A DNA stretch of 6,074 bases. It comes from Pseudoflavonifractor sp047637855 (GTDB lineage Bacteria; Bacillota; Clostridia; Oscillospirales; Oscillospiraceae). This document shows positions 1 through 6,064 of the stretch, piece after piece. The notes under the pieces are model-generated. The model was given only the letters and a program-made list of their open reading frames with translations, was not told the DNA's origin and searched no databases. The stretch lies in contig JBLJBF010000252.1 in the NCBI GenBank assembly GCA_047637855.1, positions 1 through 6,074 on the forward strand, written 5' to 3'. Made by a program: the position numbers and the translations under genes. How positions within the stretch are numbered: the first letter of the stretch is position 1; every line of letters begins with the position of its first letter.

Positions 1-55
1 TGGCCACCGCGTCGGTAAAGGTGCCGCCAACGTCGATTCCGATTCTAACTTTCAT
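1..55 (-). CDS. Hydantoinase/oxoprolinase family protein (HyuA-type), N-terminal fragment
   Basis: Only the first 18 codons are in the window; the gene continues past the left edge. The reading starts at the ATG at 55-53 and contains GIDVGGTFTD, the phosphate-binding loop typical of the N-terminal domain of HyuA-type hydantoinases, 5-oxoprolinases and the acetone/acetophenone carboxylase subunits. Known members use ATP to open or carboxylate small cyclic amides or ketones in the cytoplasm, usually with a HyuB partner. A GGGAGAA ribosome binding site at 63-68 sits 7 nt before the ATG and supports the start. The gene lies downstream of the transporter on the same strand, so co-transcription is likely, though a strong hairpin lies between them. 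The family is clear from the motif, but the substrate is not: the specificity-determining part is outside the window. Confidence 0.8.
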   Translation of the reverse strand, partial: MKVRIGIDVGGTFTDAVA

Positions 56-115
56 TGTGTGTTCTCCCAAGTGTTCTGATTCGAAGTAGTTTCTCTTTCC
101 CCCTCATATGGCGGC

Positions 116-147
116 CCGGGGCGCGGGGATGCTCCTCCGCGCCCCGG
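116..147. terminator. GC-rich intercistronic hairpin between transporter and hyuA
   Basis: Positions 116-126 (CCGGGGCGCGG) and 137-147 (CCGCGCCCCGG) are exact inverted repeats. A further G-T and a G-C pair extend the stem to 13 bp around a short loop. On the minus strand it lies about 45 nt after the transporter stop and about 60 nt before the hyuA start. No U-run follows the stem on either strand, so it is not a canonical intrinsic terminator. It may be an attenuating or mRNA-stabilising element that gives the transporter and hyuA different expression levels. The dyad is seen directly; its role is inferred. Confidence 0.5.
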
Positions 148-193
148 CTCCGCTCTTTATGCGGGGGGACAATTTCTGTTTAAAAAGGCTGTT

Positions 194-1495
194 TTAGAAG
201 TACAGGGCGACCATAATGATGACGGTAACGGCAGTTACAACCCAATTGGCGAGGAAGACCTTGTTGGTGGTCGTGACGGGATCATAGCCCACAAAGTTGG
301 AAGTCCAGACCACCTGGGTGGAGGTGGGGCAGGACTGGGAGGGCCAGCGGTAGGCGGCGTAGAACACGGCGGACAGCGCGGCCACGGGTACGGCGTTGAC
401 GGCCACCATGCTGGCGGCCAGACCGGCGCCCAGACCCATCAGGTTGAAGGGGCCGCGGTACAGGCCCAGGGGGGCCAGCACGCACACGAAGATGACGAGA
501 GCCATAGCGGTGTGGGGGGTGATCATCTCCATAAAAGGTCTGATCGCGGCCTGGGTGGTGGGCGCGGTCATGGCGTTGATGATCATGCCGATGCCGAACA
601 TGAGGCCCGCGGTGGGCGCGCCGTCCTTAAAGCCCTCATAGCAGGACTGGACCAGCATACTGGAGTACCTGCTCCACTTGCCCTTGACGGTGAAGACGAT
701 GGCCCATAGGATGCCGATGAGAAAGATGGGGATGGCTTCCAGCCGGAAGATAAGCATAACGGCTACCACCACCAGCGGGGTCGCGCAGGCCAGCAGGCCG
801 CGGATACCGGTAAGGTGGGGGCGCTCCTCAGCCTCGTCCTTCTCCTGCTCAATGGGGGCGGCGAAGGCGAACTTCATGCCGTTGCGCTTAAAGCTCCAGG
901 CTAAGTATACGATGAAGAAGAGGACGCACACGGCGGTGAGGATGCTGGCGCAGAGGGTCATGGTCTGCATTTCCACGCCGGTGATGTTGGCGATGGCCGA
1001 GATATTGGCGGGATTGAGGCAGTAGCCGCCGCACATGGCGGCCAGATAGGCGTTGCACGCCACGATGGGAGGTACGCCCACCGACAGCAGAATGGGCAGC
1101 ACCACCGCGCCCACCATGGCCACCGCGCCGGTGCCGAAGAGCACCGTGAAGAGGAAGGTGGTGACGCCGCACAGGCCCAGCGAGACGATGAAGGGCTTGT
1201 CGCCGCCCAGCTCGGCCGCCTTTTTGATAATGGTGTCGGTAACACCGGTGCGGTAGAGGATCTGGCTGAGCCAGCAGCTAAAGAGGATGGCCACATAGGT
1301 CCCGGCCAGCTTGGTGGCTCCCGTGGAGAGGACAAAGGACAGAATCCCTTCCTCCTTACCCAGGAGGGGCAGTCCGCCTGCCACACCGATGAGCACTGCC
1401 ATGACCGGCAGCGCCAGCAGCGCGGGCAGCTTTTTGGACATCATGAGGGCTGCCATGACCAGGAAAATGCCAACTACAATAATACCTGTTACCAT
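194..1495 (-). CDS. Polytopic membrane transporter, ion-transporter-superfamily-like (CitMHS/GntP type)
   Basis: This 433-residue integral membrane protein has roughly 11-13 hydrophobic segments, at about residues 2-19, 24-45, 63-82, 103-140, 146-160, 178-200, 232-271, 293-310, 329-345, 356-382 and 413-431. A charged hydrophilic loop (about 203-231, rich in Glu, Lys and Arg) divides it into two halves. Gly/Pro-rich stretches such as GTGAVAMVGAVVLP (121-134) and GLYRGPFNLMG (344-354) look like the discontinuous helices of citrate/gluconate-type secondary carriers. This architecture fits a proton- or sodium-coupled carrier for an organic anion or similar small metabolite. I chose the ATG at 1495-1493 because AGGAG (1501-1505) sits 5 nt upstream; the ATG at 1522 would add nine charged residues and has no good ribosome binding site. 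It heads a transcript that probably includes hyuA, so import of the HyuA substrate is a reasonable inference. A transporter is near certain; the exact family and substrate are not. Confidence 0.75.
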   Translation of the reverse strand: MVTGIIVVGIFLVMAALMMSKKLPALLALPVMAVLIGVAGGLPLLGKEEGILSFVLSTGATKLAGTYVAILFSCWLSQILYRTGVTDTIIKKAAELGGDKPFIVSLGLCGVTTFLFTVLFGTGAVAMVGAVVLPILLSVGVPPIVACNAYLAAMCGGYCLNPANISAIANITGVEMQTMTLCASILTAVCVLFFIVYLAWSFKRNGMKFAFAAPIEQEKDEAEERPHLTGIRGLLACATPLVVVAVMLIFRLEAIPIFLIGILWAIVFTVKGKWSRYSSMLVQSCYEGFKDGAPTAGLMFGIGMIINAMTAPTTQAAIRPFMEMITPHTAMALVIFVCVLAPLGLYRGPFNLMGLGAGLAASMVAVNAVPVAALSAVFYAAYRWPSQSCPTSTQVVWTSNFVGYDPVTTTNKVFLANWVVTAVTVIIMVALYF

Positions 1496-1586
1496 GATTT
1501 CTCCTCGCTTTCTCTCAATCATTGACTTGGACCGACCCTATCCGAAGTTCTCTCTCCCCCTCTCTTAATTTTCCTCCTATTTTTTC

Positions 1587-1619
1587 ATTCGTTTTTATAA
1601 TTGAATTAACAAAACGAAT
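1587..1619. promoter_or_regulatory. 33-bp dyad (candidate operator) in the transporter leader
   Basis: ATTCGTTTT (1587-1595) and AAAACGAAT (1611-1619) are exact inverted repeats. The inner TAATT-G-AATTA (1598-1608) is symmetric about the same base, 1603, so 14 of 16 base pairs match across 33 bp. It lies about 5-37 nt downstream of the predicted transporter start. Its AT-rich make-up and composite symmetry suggest a protein-binding site rather than an RNA hairpin, although an RNA role in the leader is possible. The likeliest binder is the divergent ROK regulator. Confidence 0.55.
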
Positions 1620-1630
1620 TTTCATTTGTT
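1608..1630. promoter_or_regulatory. Candidate operator overlapping the transporter start point
   Basis: AACAAA (1608-1613) and TTTGTT (1625-1630) form an interrupted inverted repeat centred on 1619. It directly abuts the -10 box and spans the predicted start site near 1624, a classic place for a repressor. It shares its left arm with the dyad at 1587-1619. The neighbouring ROK protein is the obvious candidate ligand. The symmetry is visible; binding is inferred. Confidence 0.45.
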
Positions 1631-1659
1631 ATTATAGGCACCATGCGCAAATTTGTCAA
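1631..1659 (-). promoter_or_regulatory. Consensus sigma-70/SigA promoter for the transporter
   Basis: On the minus strand a perfect -35 box TTGACA (1659-1654) and a perfect -10 box TATAAT (1636-1631) are separated by exactly 17 nt. The predicted start is near 1624, giving a leader of about 130 nt before the transporter ATG at 1495. Such a strong promoter would normally need a repressor, which fits the dyads overlapping its start point. Confidence 0.88.
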
Positions 1660-1726
1660 TGCTATTTTATGTTTTTTTATGAGATTTTCCTGTCAATTTT
1701 TTAACAGCTTCTTCCGCCCTTGGGGC

Positions 1727-1754
1727 TTGTAAAAATCAAAAAACCGTGTATACT
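1727..1754 (+). promoter_or_regulatory. Promoter for the ROK regulator and hydrolase
   Basis: A -35-like TTGTAA (1727-1732, 4 of 6 consensus) and a -10 TATACT (1749-1754, 5 of 6) are separated by 16 nt. The predicted start is near 1761, about 55 nt before the regulator ATG. It is clearly weaker than the divergent transporter promoter, as expected for a regulator gene. Confidence 0.6.
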
Positions 1755-1756
1755 TA

Positions 1757-1779
1757 TTTTATAAAATCATTTTATAAAA
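1757..1779. promoter_or_regulatory. Tandem palindromic operator at the ROK gene promoter
   Basis: Two copies of the self-complementary decamer TTTTATAAAA (1757-1766 and 1770-1779) together make a perfect 23-bp palindrome with one central base (C1768). The site begins 2 bp after the -10 box and covers the predicted start point, so a bound protein would block transcription. ROK repressors such as NagC and Mlc bind AT-rich dyads with TTATTT/AAATAA arms, which these half sites resemble. Autoregulation by the gene just downstream is the simplest inference. Confidence 0.6.
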
Positions 1780-1815
1780 CATTTACTGTTATTGTCGCAG
1801 TGACAGGAGGCCGCC

Positions 1816-2940
1816 ATGCAGAAGACAACCGCCAATATGGAGATCAAAAAACTCAACCACACCAACATCTTTCAGCTGCTGCGCCGGGGCAGCGGCATGA
1901 CCAAGCAGGATATCGTCGCCACCCTCCAGCTCTGCCTGCCCACGGTGACCCAGAACATCAACGAGCTCCAGGACGAGGGGCTGGTCAGCGAGTCGGGCAG
2001 CGTCGGCAACACGGGCGGCCGCCGGGCCAAGACCTACGACGTGGTGCGGGACGCCCGGGTGGCCATCGGACTGGACATCACCCGCAATCACATCACCGTC
2101 GTCATGGTGGACCTGACCGGCGCCGTCATCTCGCGCACCAGAGTCCGGGAGAAATTTGAGCGCACCGACGCGTATTACCGCCGCCTGGGGGCGCTGGTGG
2201 AGCGGGCCGTCGGCGACGCGGGCCTGTCGGGTGAGCGGGTTCTGGGCGTGGGCATGGGCGTGCCGGGCCTGGTGACGGCCGACCACCAGAGCGTCTTCTA
2301 CGGCGAGATCCTGAACTTTACGGGAGCCACCTGCGCCGAGTTCTCCAGATACATCCCCTTCCCCACCGCCCTGTTTAACGACGCCAACGCGGCGGGACTG
2401 GCCGAAAGCTGGACCTCGGGCGACAGTGTAGACGCCTTCTATCTCATGCTCTCCAACAACATCGGCGGCTCGGTGGTCATCGGCGGACAGGTCTACGCCG
2501 GCCAGCACCTGCGCAGCGGCGAGGTGGGACACATCACCATCATCCCCGGCGGGCGGGCGTGCTACTGCGGGCAGACAGGCTGTGTGGACGCGTACCTCGC
2601 CGCAACCGAGCTCTCCTCGTTAACCGACGGGAGCCTGGCCGCCTTTTTTGAGCTTCTGAAGGGCGGGGACGGGCGGGTCTCCGCCGCCTGGGACCAGTAT
2701 CTCGACCATCTGGCCCTCACGGTGAACAACCTCAGTATGCTCTTCGACTGTCCCATAGTCCTGGGCGGCTACGTGGGCGAGTACATCGATGACTATATGG
2801 ACCAGGTGCGTGAGCGTGCGGGGCGGCTCAATACCTTTGAGCGGAACGGGGACTATCTGCGGGTCTGCTCCTACAAGACCGAGGCTATCGCCGCCGGTGC
2901 GGCTCTCCACTTCATCTCTCTGTTCATCGGCTCGATCTGA
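1816..2940 (+). CDS. ROK-family transcriptional regulator (NagC/Mlc/XylR-like)
   Basis: This 374-residue protein has the normal length and layout of ROK repressors. An N-terminal winged helix-turn-helix (about 14-75) is followed by an actin-like ROK sugar-binding domain. Visible landmarks are GVGMGVPG (144-151), NDANAAG (188-194), EVGH (236-239) and the zinc cluster H239/C249/C251/C256 in CYCGQTGC, followed by VD where many members have a Glu. The phosphate-1 loop of ROK kinases (DxGGT) is replaced by DITRN at 87-91, so it should bind a ligand without phosphorylating it. The ATG at 1816 is preceded by ACAGGAGG (1804-1810) at 5 nt spacing. The gene diverges from the transporter and is followed 19 bp later by the hydrolase, so it probably controls both directions. 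ROK effectors are usually sugars or sugar phosphates; the effector here is unknown. Confidence 0.92.
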   Translation: MQKTTANMEIKKLNHTNIFQLLRRGSGMTKQDIVATLQLCLPTVTQNINELQDEGLVSESGSVGNTGGRRAKTYDVVRDARVAIGLDITRNHITVVMVDLTGAVISRTRVREKFERTDAYYRRLGALVERAVGDAGLSGERVLGVGMGVPGLVTADHQSVFYGEILNFTGATCAEFSRYIPFPTALFNDANAAGLAESWTSGDSVDAFYLMLSNNIGGSVVIGGQVYAGQHLRSGEVGHITIIPGGRACYCGQTGCVDAYLAATELSSLTDGSLAAFFELLKGGDGRVSAAWDQYLDHLALTVNNLSMLFDCPIVLGGYVGEYIDDYMDQVRERAGRLNTFERNGDYLRVCSYKTEAIAAGAALHFISLFIGSI

Positions 2941-2959
2941 CCGGCAAGGAGGGCCATGT

Positions 2960-3799
2960 ATGCGCTATGAAGTTCTGACCCGCACGCAGATCCATCCCCT
3001 GCTCCCCGAGACCGCCACCCCGATCCGCCTGCGCGCCTATGTGCAGGATCGGCTTGACCTGCTCTCGGACGATGGCCGCCGCTGGGCCGTGCTCATCTTA
3101 CCCGGCGGGGGCTATGGGCTGACCTCCCCCAACGAGGGCGAGCGGGTGGCACTCTCCTTCCTGGCGGCGGGGATACCGGCCTTCGTGCTGGATTACAGCG
3201 TGGCGCCCGTCCGCTACCCGAGCGCCCTGCTGGAGGCTGCCGCCGCGCTGAGCTTCATCCGCCGCCATGCCGCCGGGTACGGGGTGGACCCCCACCGCAT
3301 CGCCGTGTGCGGGTTCTCCGCGGGAGGGCATCTGGCCGGCTGCCTCTCAAACCTCCATGGCTGTCCGGATGCTTGGGCTCCGCTCGGCCTCTCCCCACAG
3401 GAGATCCGGCCCGACGCGGCCATCTTCTGCTACAGTGTTCTTACGGCACAGCCGGGGCGCTGCCATCCGGGCAGCTTTGAAAACCTTCTGGGTCCGGGTG
3501 CGGAGGTCCCCCCGTTTCTCTCTCTGGAGCAGAGCGTCACGCAGCACAATCCCCCCTCCTTCCTCTGGTGTACCGGCACCGATCCGTCGGTCCCCTGCGA
3601 CAGCACGCTGCTCTACGCCGCCGCCCTGCGGGAAAAGGGTATTCCCTTCGAACTGCACCTTTACGCCCGAGGCCCCCACGCCATGATTCTGGGCACCCGG
3701 GAGACGGCGGGGGACGCGAGTAAGCAGGACCCCCATGTGTCCACCTGGCACCCCCTCTGTCTGGAGTGGCTGCGCAGCCTGGAGACGCCGAACCCATAG
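2960..3799 (+). CDS. Alpha/beta hydrolase, esterase/acetylxylan-esterase-like, cytoplasmic
   Basis: This 279-residue protein has the core motifs of the alpha/beta hydrolase fold-3 (BD-FAE/Axe-like) esterases. The oxyanion-hole strand ends in LPGGGY (47-52, where many relatives have HGGG), the nucleophile elbow is GFSAGG with Ser120, and the likely acid and base are Asp208 (GTDPSVP) and His240 (GPHAM). No signal peptide or membrane segment is visible, so it should act in the cytoplasm, for example removing acyl groups from an imported compound. I chose the ATG at 2960 because AGGAGG at 2947-2952 lies 7 nt upstream; an ATG at 2956 in another frame stops after four codons. The 19-bp gap to the ROK gene implies one operon and shared control. 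The substrate cannot be assigned; a lactone or a deacylated sugar ester would both fit. Confidence 0.85.
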   Translation: MRYEVLTRTQIHPLLPETATPIRLRAYVQDRLDLLSDDGRRWAVLILPGGGYGLTSPNEGERVALSFLAAGIPAFVLDYSVAPVRYPSALLEAAAALSFIRRHAAGYGVDPHRIAVCGFSAGGHLAGCLSNLHGCPDAWAPLGLSPQEIRPDAAIFCYSVLTAQPGRCHPGSFENLLGPGAEVPPFLSLEQSVTQHNPPSFLWCTGTDPSVPCDSTLLYAAALREKGIPFELHLYARGPHAMILGTRETAGDASKQDPHVSTWHPLCLEWLRSLETPNP

Positions 3800-3814
3800 C
3801 ACGCCAAAAGGCAA

Positions 3815-3877
3815 AGAGCCGGGCGACCGGCCTGTCGAGCCCCTTGTGGGGCCCCGTCAGGCCTGTCGCCCGGCTCT
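3815..3877. terminator. Shared hairpin terminator between convergent genes
   Basis: Positions 3815-3834 pair with 3858-3877 as a 20-bp stem with a single mismatch (3828/3864). An inner GCCCC-TTGT-GGGGC hairpin (3839-3852) caps it. The structure fills the 79-bp gap between the hydrolase stop (3799) and the regulator stop (3879). The downstream U-tracts are short (CTCTCTT on plus; TTTGCCTTTT on minus), so efficiency is uncertain. The position strongly suggests a bidirectional terminator. Confidence 0.75.
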
Positions 3878-3878
3878 C

Positions 3879-4865
3879 TTATCCGTACTGCCCCCGCACC
3901 TCGTCGAGCTGCGCCCGGAGGGCCTCCACCGCCCAGGCGGGTGACAGCAGCCGCACCCCCGCCCCCAGGCCGAACAGCCAGCCGAGGAACTGTGGGCTCA
4001 CCACCGCCGGGATGGTGACGGTGAAGTGCTCCGCCCCGTCGGGCACCAGCATCGCCTCCTGCCCAAACCGGTCCAGGATCACGCCGACCATGGCGTTCCC
4101 GCACCGCAGCCTGACCTGTCCCTCCCGGCCGCGGAACATACCGAAATGTTTCTGCGCATAGGATGCCATGTCAAAGTCCCGCAGCGCGTCGCCCCCCGCC
4201 CGGGGCAGGCAGGTCACGGCCAGCTCGGCCATCTTGTCCACCCGGTAGTGGCGCAGGTCCCCGTTCAGGTGGTCGTACCCCGCCAGATAGTAGTTCTCAC
4301 TGTCCCAGATGAGCCCATAGGGGCTGACCTGGTAGCGTTTCCCCTCCCGGCGGAAGACCTTCTCCTTGTTCACATTGTACTCAAAGTACTTAAAGGTGAC
4401 CGCATGGCCCGCCGCTATGGCGGAATGGAGCTTGTCGATGGAGTAGTAGACGCTCTCGTTCATGGTCTTCACCCGGCCGGCCACATAGACCTGCCGCTGG
4501 AGGACGCGGCCCTGGTGGCGGCTGGCAAAGGACTCCAGCTTGCAGATCAGCTCGTCTGATTTGCGCACCGTGATGAACTTGCAGGACTGCACCGCGTCCA
4601 CCAGCAGCTTGAGCTCAGGGAGCTGAAAGTCCCGCTCGCCTATAAACCAGCCCGGCGCTTTGCCCTTGCGGCTCTGCACGTCCAGCCCCAGGTCCCGCAG
4701 GGCCTCCATATCGTCGTAGATGCTCTTGCGCTCGGCCGTCACCCCATGCCGCTCCAGGGCGGCGATCAGCTCTGGCACCGTCATCGGGTGCTCCTCGTCC
4801 GTCTCCCGCAGCAGCGTCCGCTCCAGCAGAGACAGCTTGAGCTTTTGATTTACCCCTTTTGCCAT
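3879..4865 (-). CDS. WYL-domain transcriptional regulator (HTH-WYL-WCX, YafY-like)
   Basis: This 328-residue protein starts with a winged helix-turn-helix of the HTH_11 type (about 8-75, with SIYDDMEALRDLGL as the recognition region). A linker follows, then a WYL domain (about 140-215) and a C-terminal WCX-like extension (about 245-325). The WYL signature is seen in YGLIWDSENYYLAGYD (183-198) and in DLRHYRVDKM (203-212). WYL domains are ligand-sensing folds, and known examples bind nucleic acids or nucleotides. The ATG at 4865-4863 has a G-rich ribosome binding site (about AGAGGGGGGA) some 8 nt upstream. It diverges from the NlpC/P60 gene with 117 bp between starts, so it may regulate that gene. 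No promoter of convincing quality was found for it. Its length and domain order are normal for the family; its ligand and targets are unknown. Confidence 0.88.
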   Translation of the reverse strand: MAKGVNQKLKLSLLERTLLRETDEEHPMTVPELIAALERHGVTAERKSIYDDMEALRDLGLDVQSRKGKAPGWFIGERDFQLPELKLLVDAVQSCKFITVRKSDELICKLESFASRHQGRVLQRQVYVAGRVKTMNESVYYSIDKLHSAIAAGHAVTFKYFEYNVNKEKVFRREGKRYQVSPYGLIWDSENYYLAGYDHLNGDLRHYRVDKMAELAVTCLPRAGGDALRDFDMASYAQKHFGMFRGREGQVRLRCGNAMVGVILDRFGQEAMLVPDGAEHFTVTIPAVVSPQFLGWLFGLGAGVRLLSPAWAVEALRAQLDEVRGQYG

Positions 4866-4910
4866 AGGGCGTCCCCCCTCTCCCTCTGATGCCAGAATAC
4901 GCGTTTTCCT

Positions 4911-4935
4911 GTCCGATAAAAAGGACTTTTAAAAG
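4911..4935. promoter_or_regulatory. Small dyads in the divergent WYL/NlpC intergenic region
   Basis: GTCC (4911-4914) and GGAC (4923-4926) face each other around GATAAAAA, and the perfect decamer palindrome CTTTTAAAAG (4926-4935) overlaps the right arm. They lie near the middle of the 117-bp gap between the two divergent starts, where a regulator could act on both genes. No -35/-10 pair of good quality was found on either strand, so this is only a candidate operator. Confidence 0.3.
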
Positions 4936-4982
4936 CATACCATATTTTTTCGGCTCTGTACACCGTTAAGGGAGGTCTTTTT

Positions 4983-5801
4983 ATGAAAGCGTTGGTCATA
5001 GTCCCCATCTGTCCCCTCATGCTCCGCCCCGGGCCCGAGGCCGAACGGGCCGACGAGGTCCTGCTGGGCATGGCGGTGGACCTTCTGGAGGAGGCCGGTG
5101 AGGGGTGGCTGCGCCTTCGCACCCACTACGGCTACGAGGGCTATGCCCACAGGCGCTGTCTCCTGGCAGGGGACGACCTGGCGCAGCGCTGGCTGGACCG
5201 GCCCAGGGCGGTGGTGATCCGGGCCGTCTGCGATATATTGGCCCGGCCCGACATCAGAAGTCCCGTCCTCCTCACCCTCCCCCGGGGTGCCGTGCTGGCC
5301 CCCAGGGGGGAGCCGGACGGAAACGGCTGGCAGGCCGTCCTCCTCCCCGACGGGCGGACAGGGTTTGTCCGCCAGGGCTTTCTCGCGCCCTACCGCAACG
5401 CCCCCGCCTATGAGGACGAGGACGCCCTCCGCTCCGCCATCGCCGCGTCGGCCCTCTCCTATCTGGGCGCGCCCTACCGCTGGGGCGGCAAGACCCCCGA
5501 GGGCATTGACTGCTCGGGCCTTACCGCTATGGCCTATCTCCTCAACGGCGTCGTCATCTGGCGGGACGCCCGCATGGCGGAGGGCTACCCCGTCCGCCCT
5601 ATCCCCCGGGAGGCCCTGCGCCCGGCCGACCTGATCTTCTTCCCCGGCCATGTGGCCATGTACCTGGGCGGGGGGCGCTATGTCCACGCTACCGCCCGGG
5701 CGGGAAGCGACGGCGTGGTCGTCAACAGTCTGGACCCCGCCGCCCCCGACTACCGCCCCGACCTGGCCGGGCAGATCACCGCCTTCGGAAGCATTTTTTA
5801 G
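4983..5801 (+). CDS. NlpC/P60 cysteine endopeptidase with N-terminal SH3-like domains (YkfC-like)
   Basis: This 272-residue protein begins directly in a bacterial SH3-like fold (about 4-62). A second SH3-like segment (about 75-137) and a C-terminal NlpC/P60 domain (about 148-272) follow. The catalytic triad is visible as Cys177 in YRWGGKTPEGIDCSGL (165-180), His223 in GHVAMYLG and His235 in YVHATA. The layout and the WGGKTPxGIDCSGL motif match YkfC-type gamma-D-glutamyl-L-diamino-acid endopeptidases, which cut L-Ala-gamma-D-Glu-diaminopimelate peptides during murein recycling. No signal peptide is apparent: the short N-terminal hydrophobic run is the first SH3 strand. Action is therefore probably cytoplasmic. 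The ATG at 4983 follows AAGGGAGG (to 4975) at 7 nt. It stands alone, divergent from the WYL regulator. The enzyme class is near certain; the exact substrate is inferred from the family. Confidence 0.9.
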   Translation: MKALVIVPICPLMLRPGPEAERADEVLLGMAVDLLEEAGEGWLRLRTHYGYEGYAHRRCLLAGDDLAQRWLDRPRAVVIRAVCDILARPDIRSPVLLTLPRGAVLAPRGEPDGNGWQAVLLPDGRTGFVRQGFLAPYRNAPAYEDEDALRSAIAASALSYLGAPYRWGGKTPEGIDCSGLTAMAYLLNGVVIWRDARMAEGYPVRPIPREALRPADLIFFPGHVAMYLGGGRYVHATARAGSDGVVVNSLDPAAPDYRPDLAGQITAFGSIF

Positions 5802-5814
5802 CCGTCCGCTCTGC

Positions 5815-5843
5815 TTGCCATATCATAATCGAGATATGGAAGG
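5815..5843. repeat. Palindromic repeat, copy 1
   Basis: The core is CCATATC (5818-5824) and GATATGG (5833-5839) around an 8-nt spacer. The surrounding pattern TTGCCATATC-N8-GATATGG-N-AGG is shared with the copy at 6035-6064, while the 8 spacer bases differ. It begins 14 nt after the endopeptidase stop codon. It could be a protein-binding site or an RNA hairpin. Confidence 0.7.
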
Positions 5844-5870
5844 GTTTCGACCAAAACACGTTTTTTTTTT
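5818..5870 (+). terminator. Possible weak terminator after the endopeptidase gene
   Basis: The 7-bp hairpin at 5818-5839 and a small GGT-TTCG-ACC hairpin (5843-5852) precede a run of ten T at 5861-5870. The T-run is 8-21 nt from the stems, so this is not a canonical intrinsic terminator. It is nevertheless the only terminator candidate after the endopeptidase stop. Confidence 0.3.
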
Positions 5871-6034
5871 GCGGATTGCAGATGATATACTATTTTTTGT
5901 AATATTTTACCATTTCCGCCATAGCGGGAGAGCGTCGGCCGCTCGGACGGCGCCGCCTTCGGCGGCATTCCTTTCGGGAGTTTTCTGTCTTGAAAATTTA
6001 AAAAATATAGATAACTTTGTTATATTTTCCGCTT

Positions 6035-6064
6035 TTGCCATATCAAATTATGGATATGGCAGGT
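6035..6064. repeat. Palindromic repeat, copy 2
   Basis: TGCCATATC (6036-6044) and GATATGGCA (6053-6061) are exact 9-bp inverted repeats around an 8-nt spacer. This copy is more symmetric than copy 1 and lies 220 bp from it in the same direction. Being next to the right edge, it may also be the operator or leader hairpin of a gene outside the window. Confidence 0.7.

Noticed and set aside
1495..1522. Upstream ATG at 1522 as the transporter start
   Set aside because: It has no good ribosome binding site and adds a charged nonapeptide before the first membrane segment. The ATG at 1495 has AGGAG at 5 nt.
1665..1696. Second minus-strand promoter from the upstream TTGACA at 1691-1696
   Set aside because: No -10-like hexamer occurs at 16-18 nt; the nearest AT-rich hexamer is at 20 nt.
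1789..2532. Long minus-strand open frame opposite the ROK gene
   Set aside because: It is a shadow of GC-biased codon use in the real gene: no start signal, and low-complexity Gly/Ala/His/Arg-rich composition.
2789..2959. N-terminal extension of the hydrolase frame into the ROK gene
   Set aside because: It overlaps the conserved C-terminus of the ROK protein, lacks homology-like features, and the ATG at 2960 has a clear AGGAGG.
4416..4430. CCGCCATAGCGG (minus strand) inside the WYL gene matching the hairpin at 5916-5927
   Set aside because: A 12-base near-palindrome inside GC-rich coding sequence, without further similarity around it, is most likely chance.
4929..5687. Long minus-strand open frame opposite the endopeptidase
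   Set aside because: It is antisense to a protein with clear NlpC/P60 catalytic motifs, lacks a ribosome binding site, and reads as low-complexity sequence.
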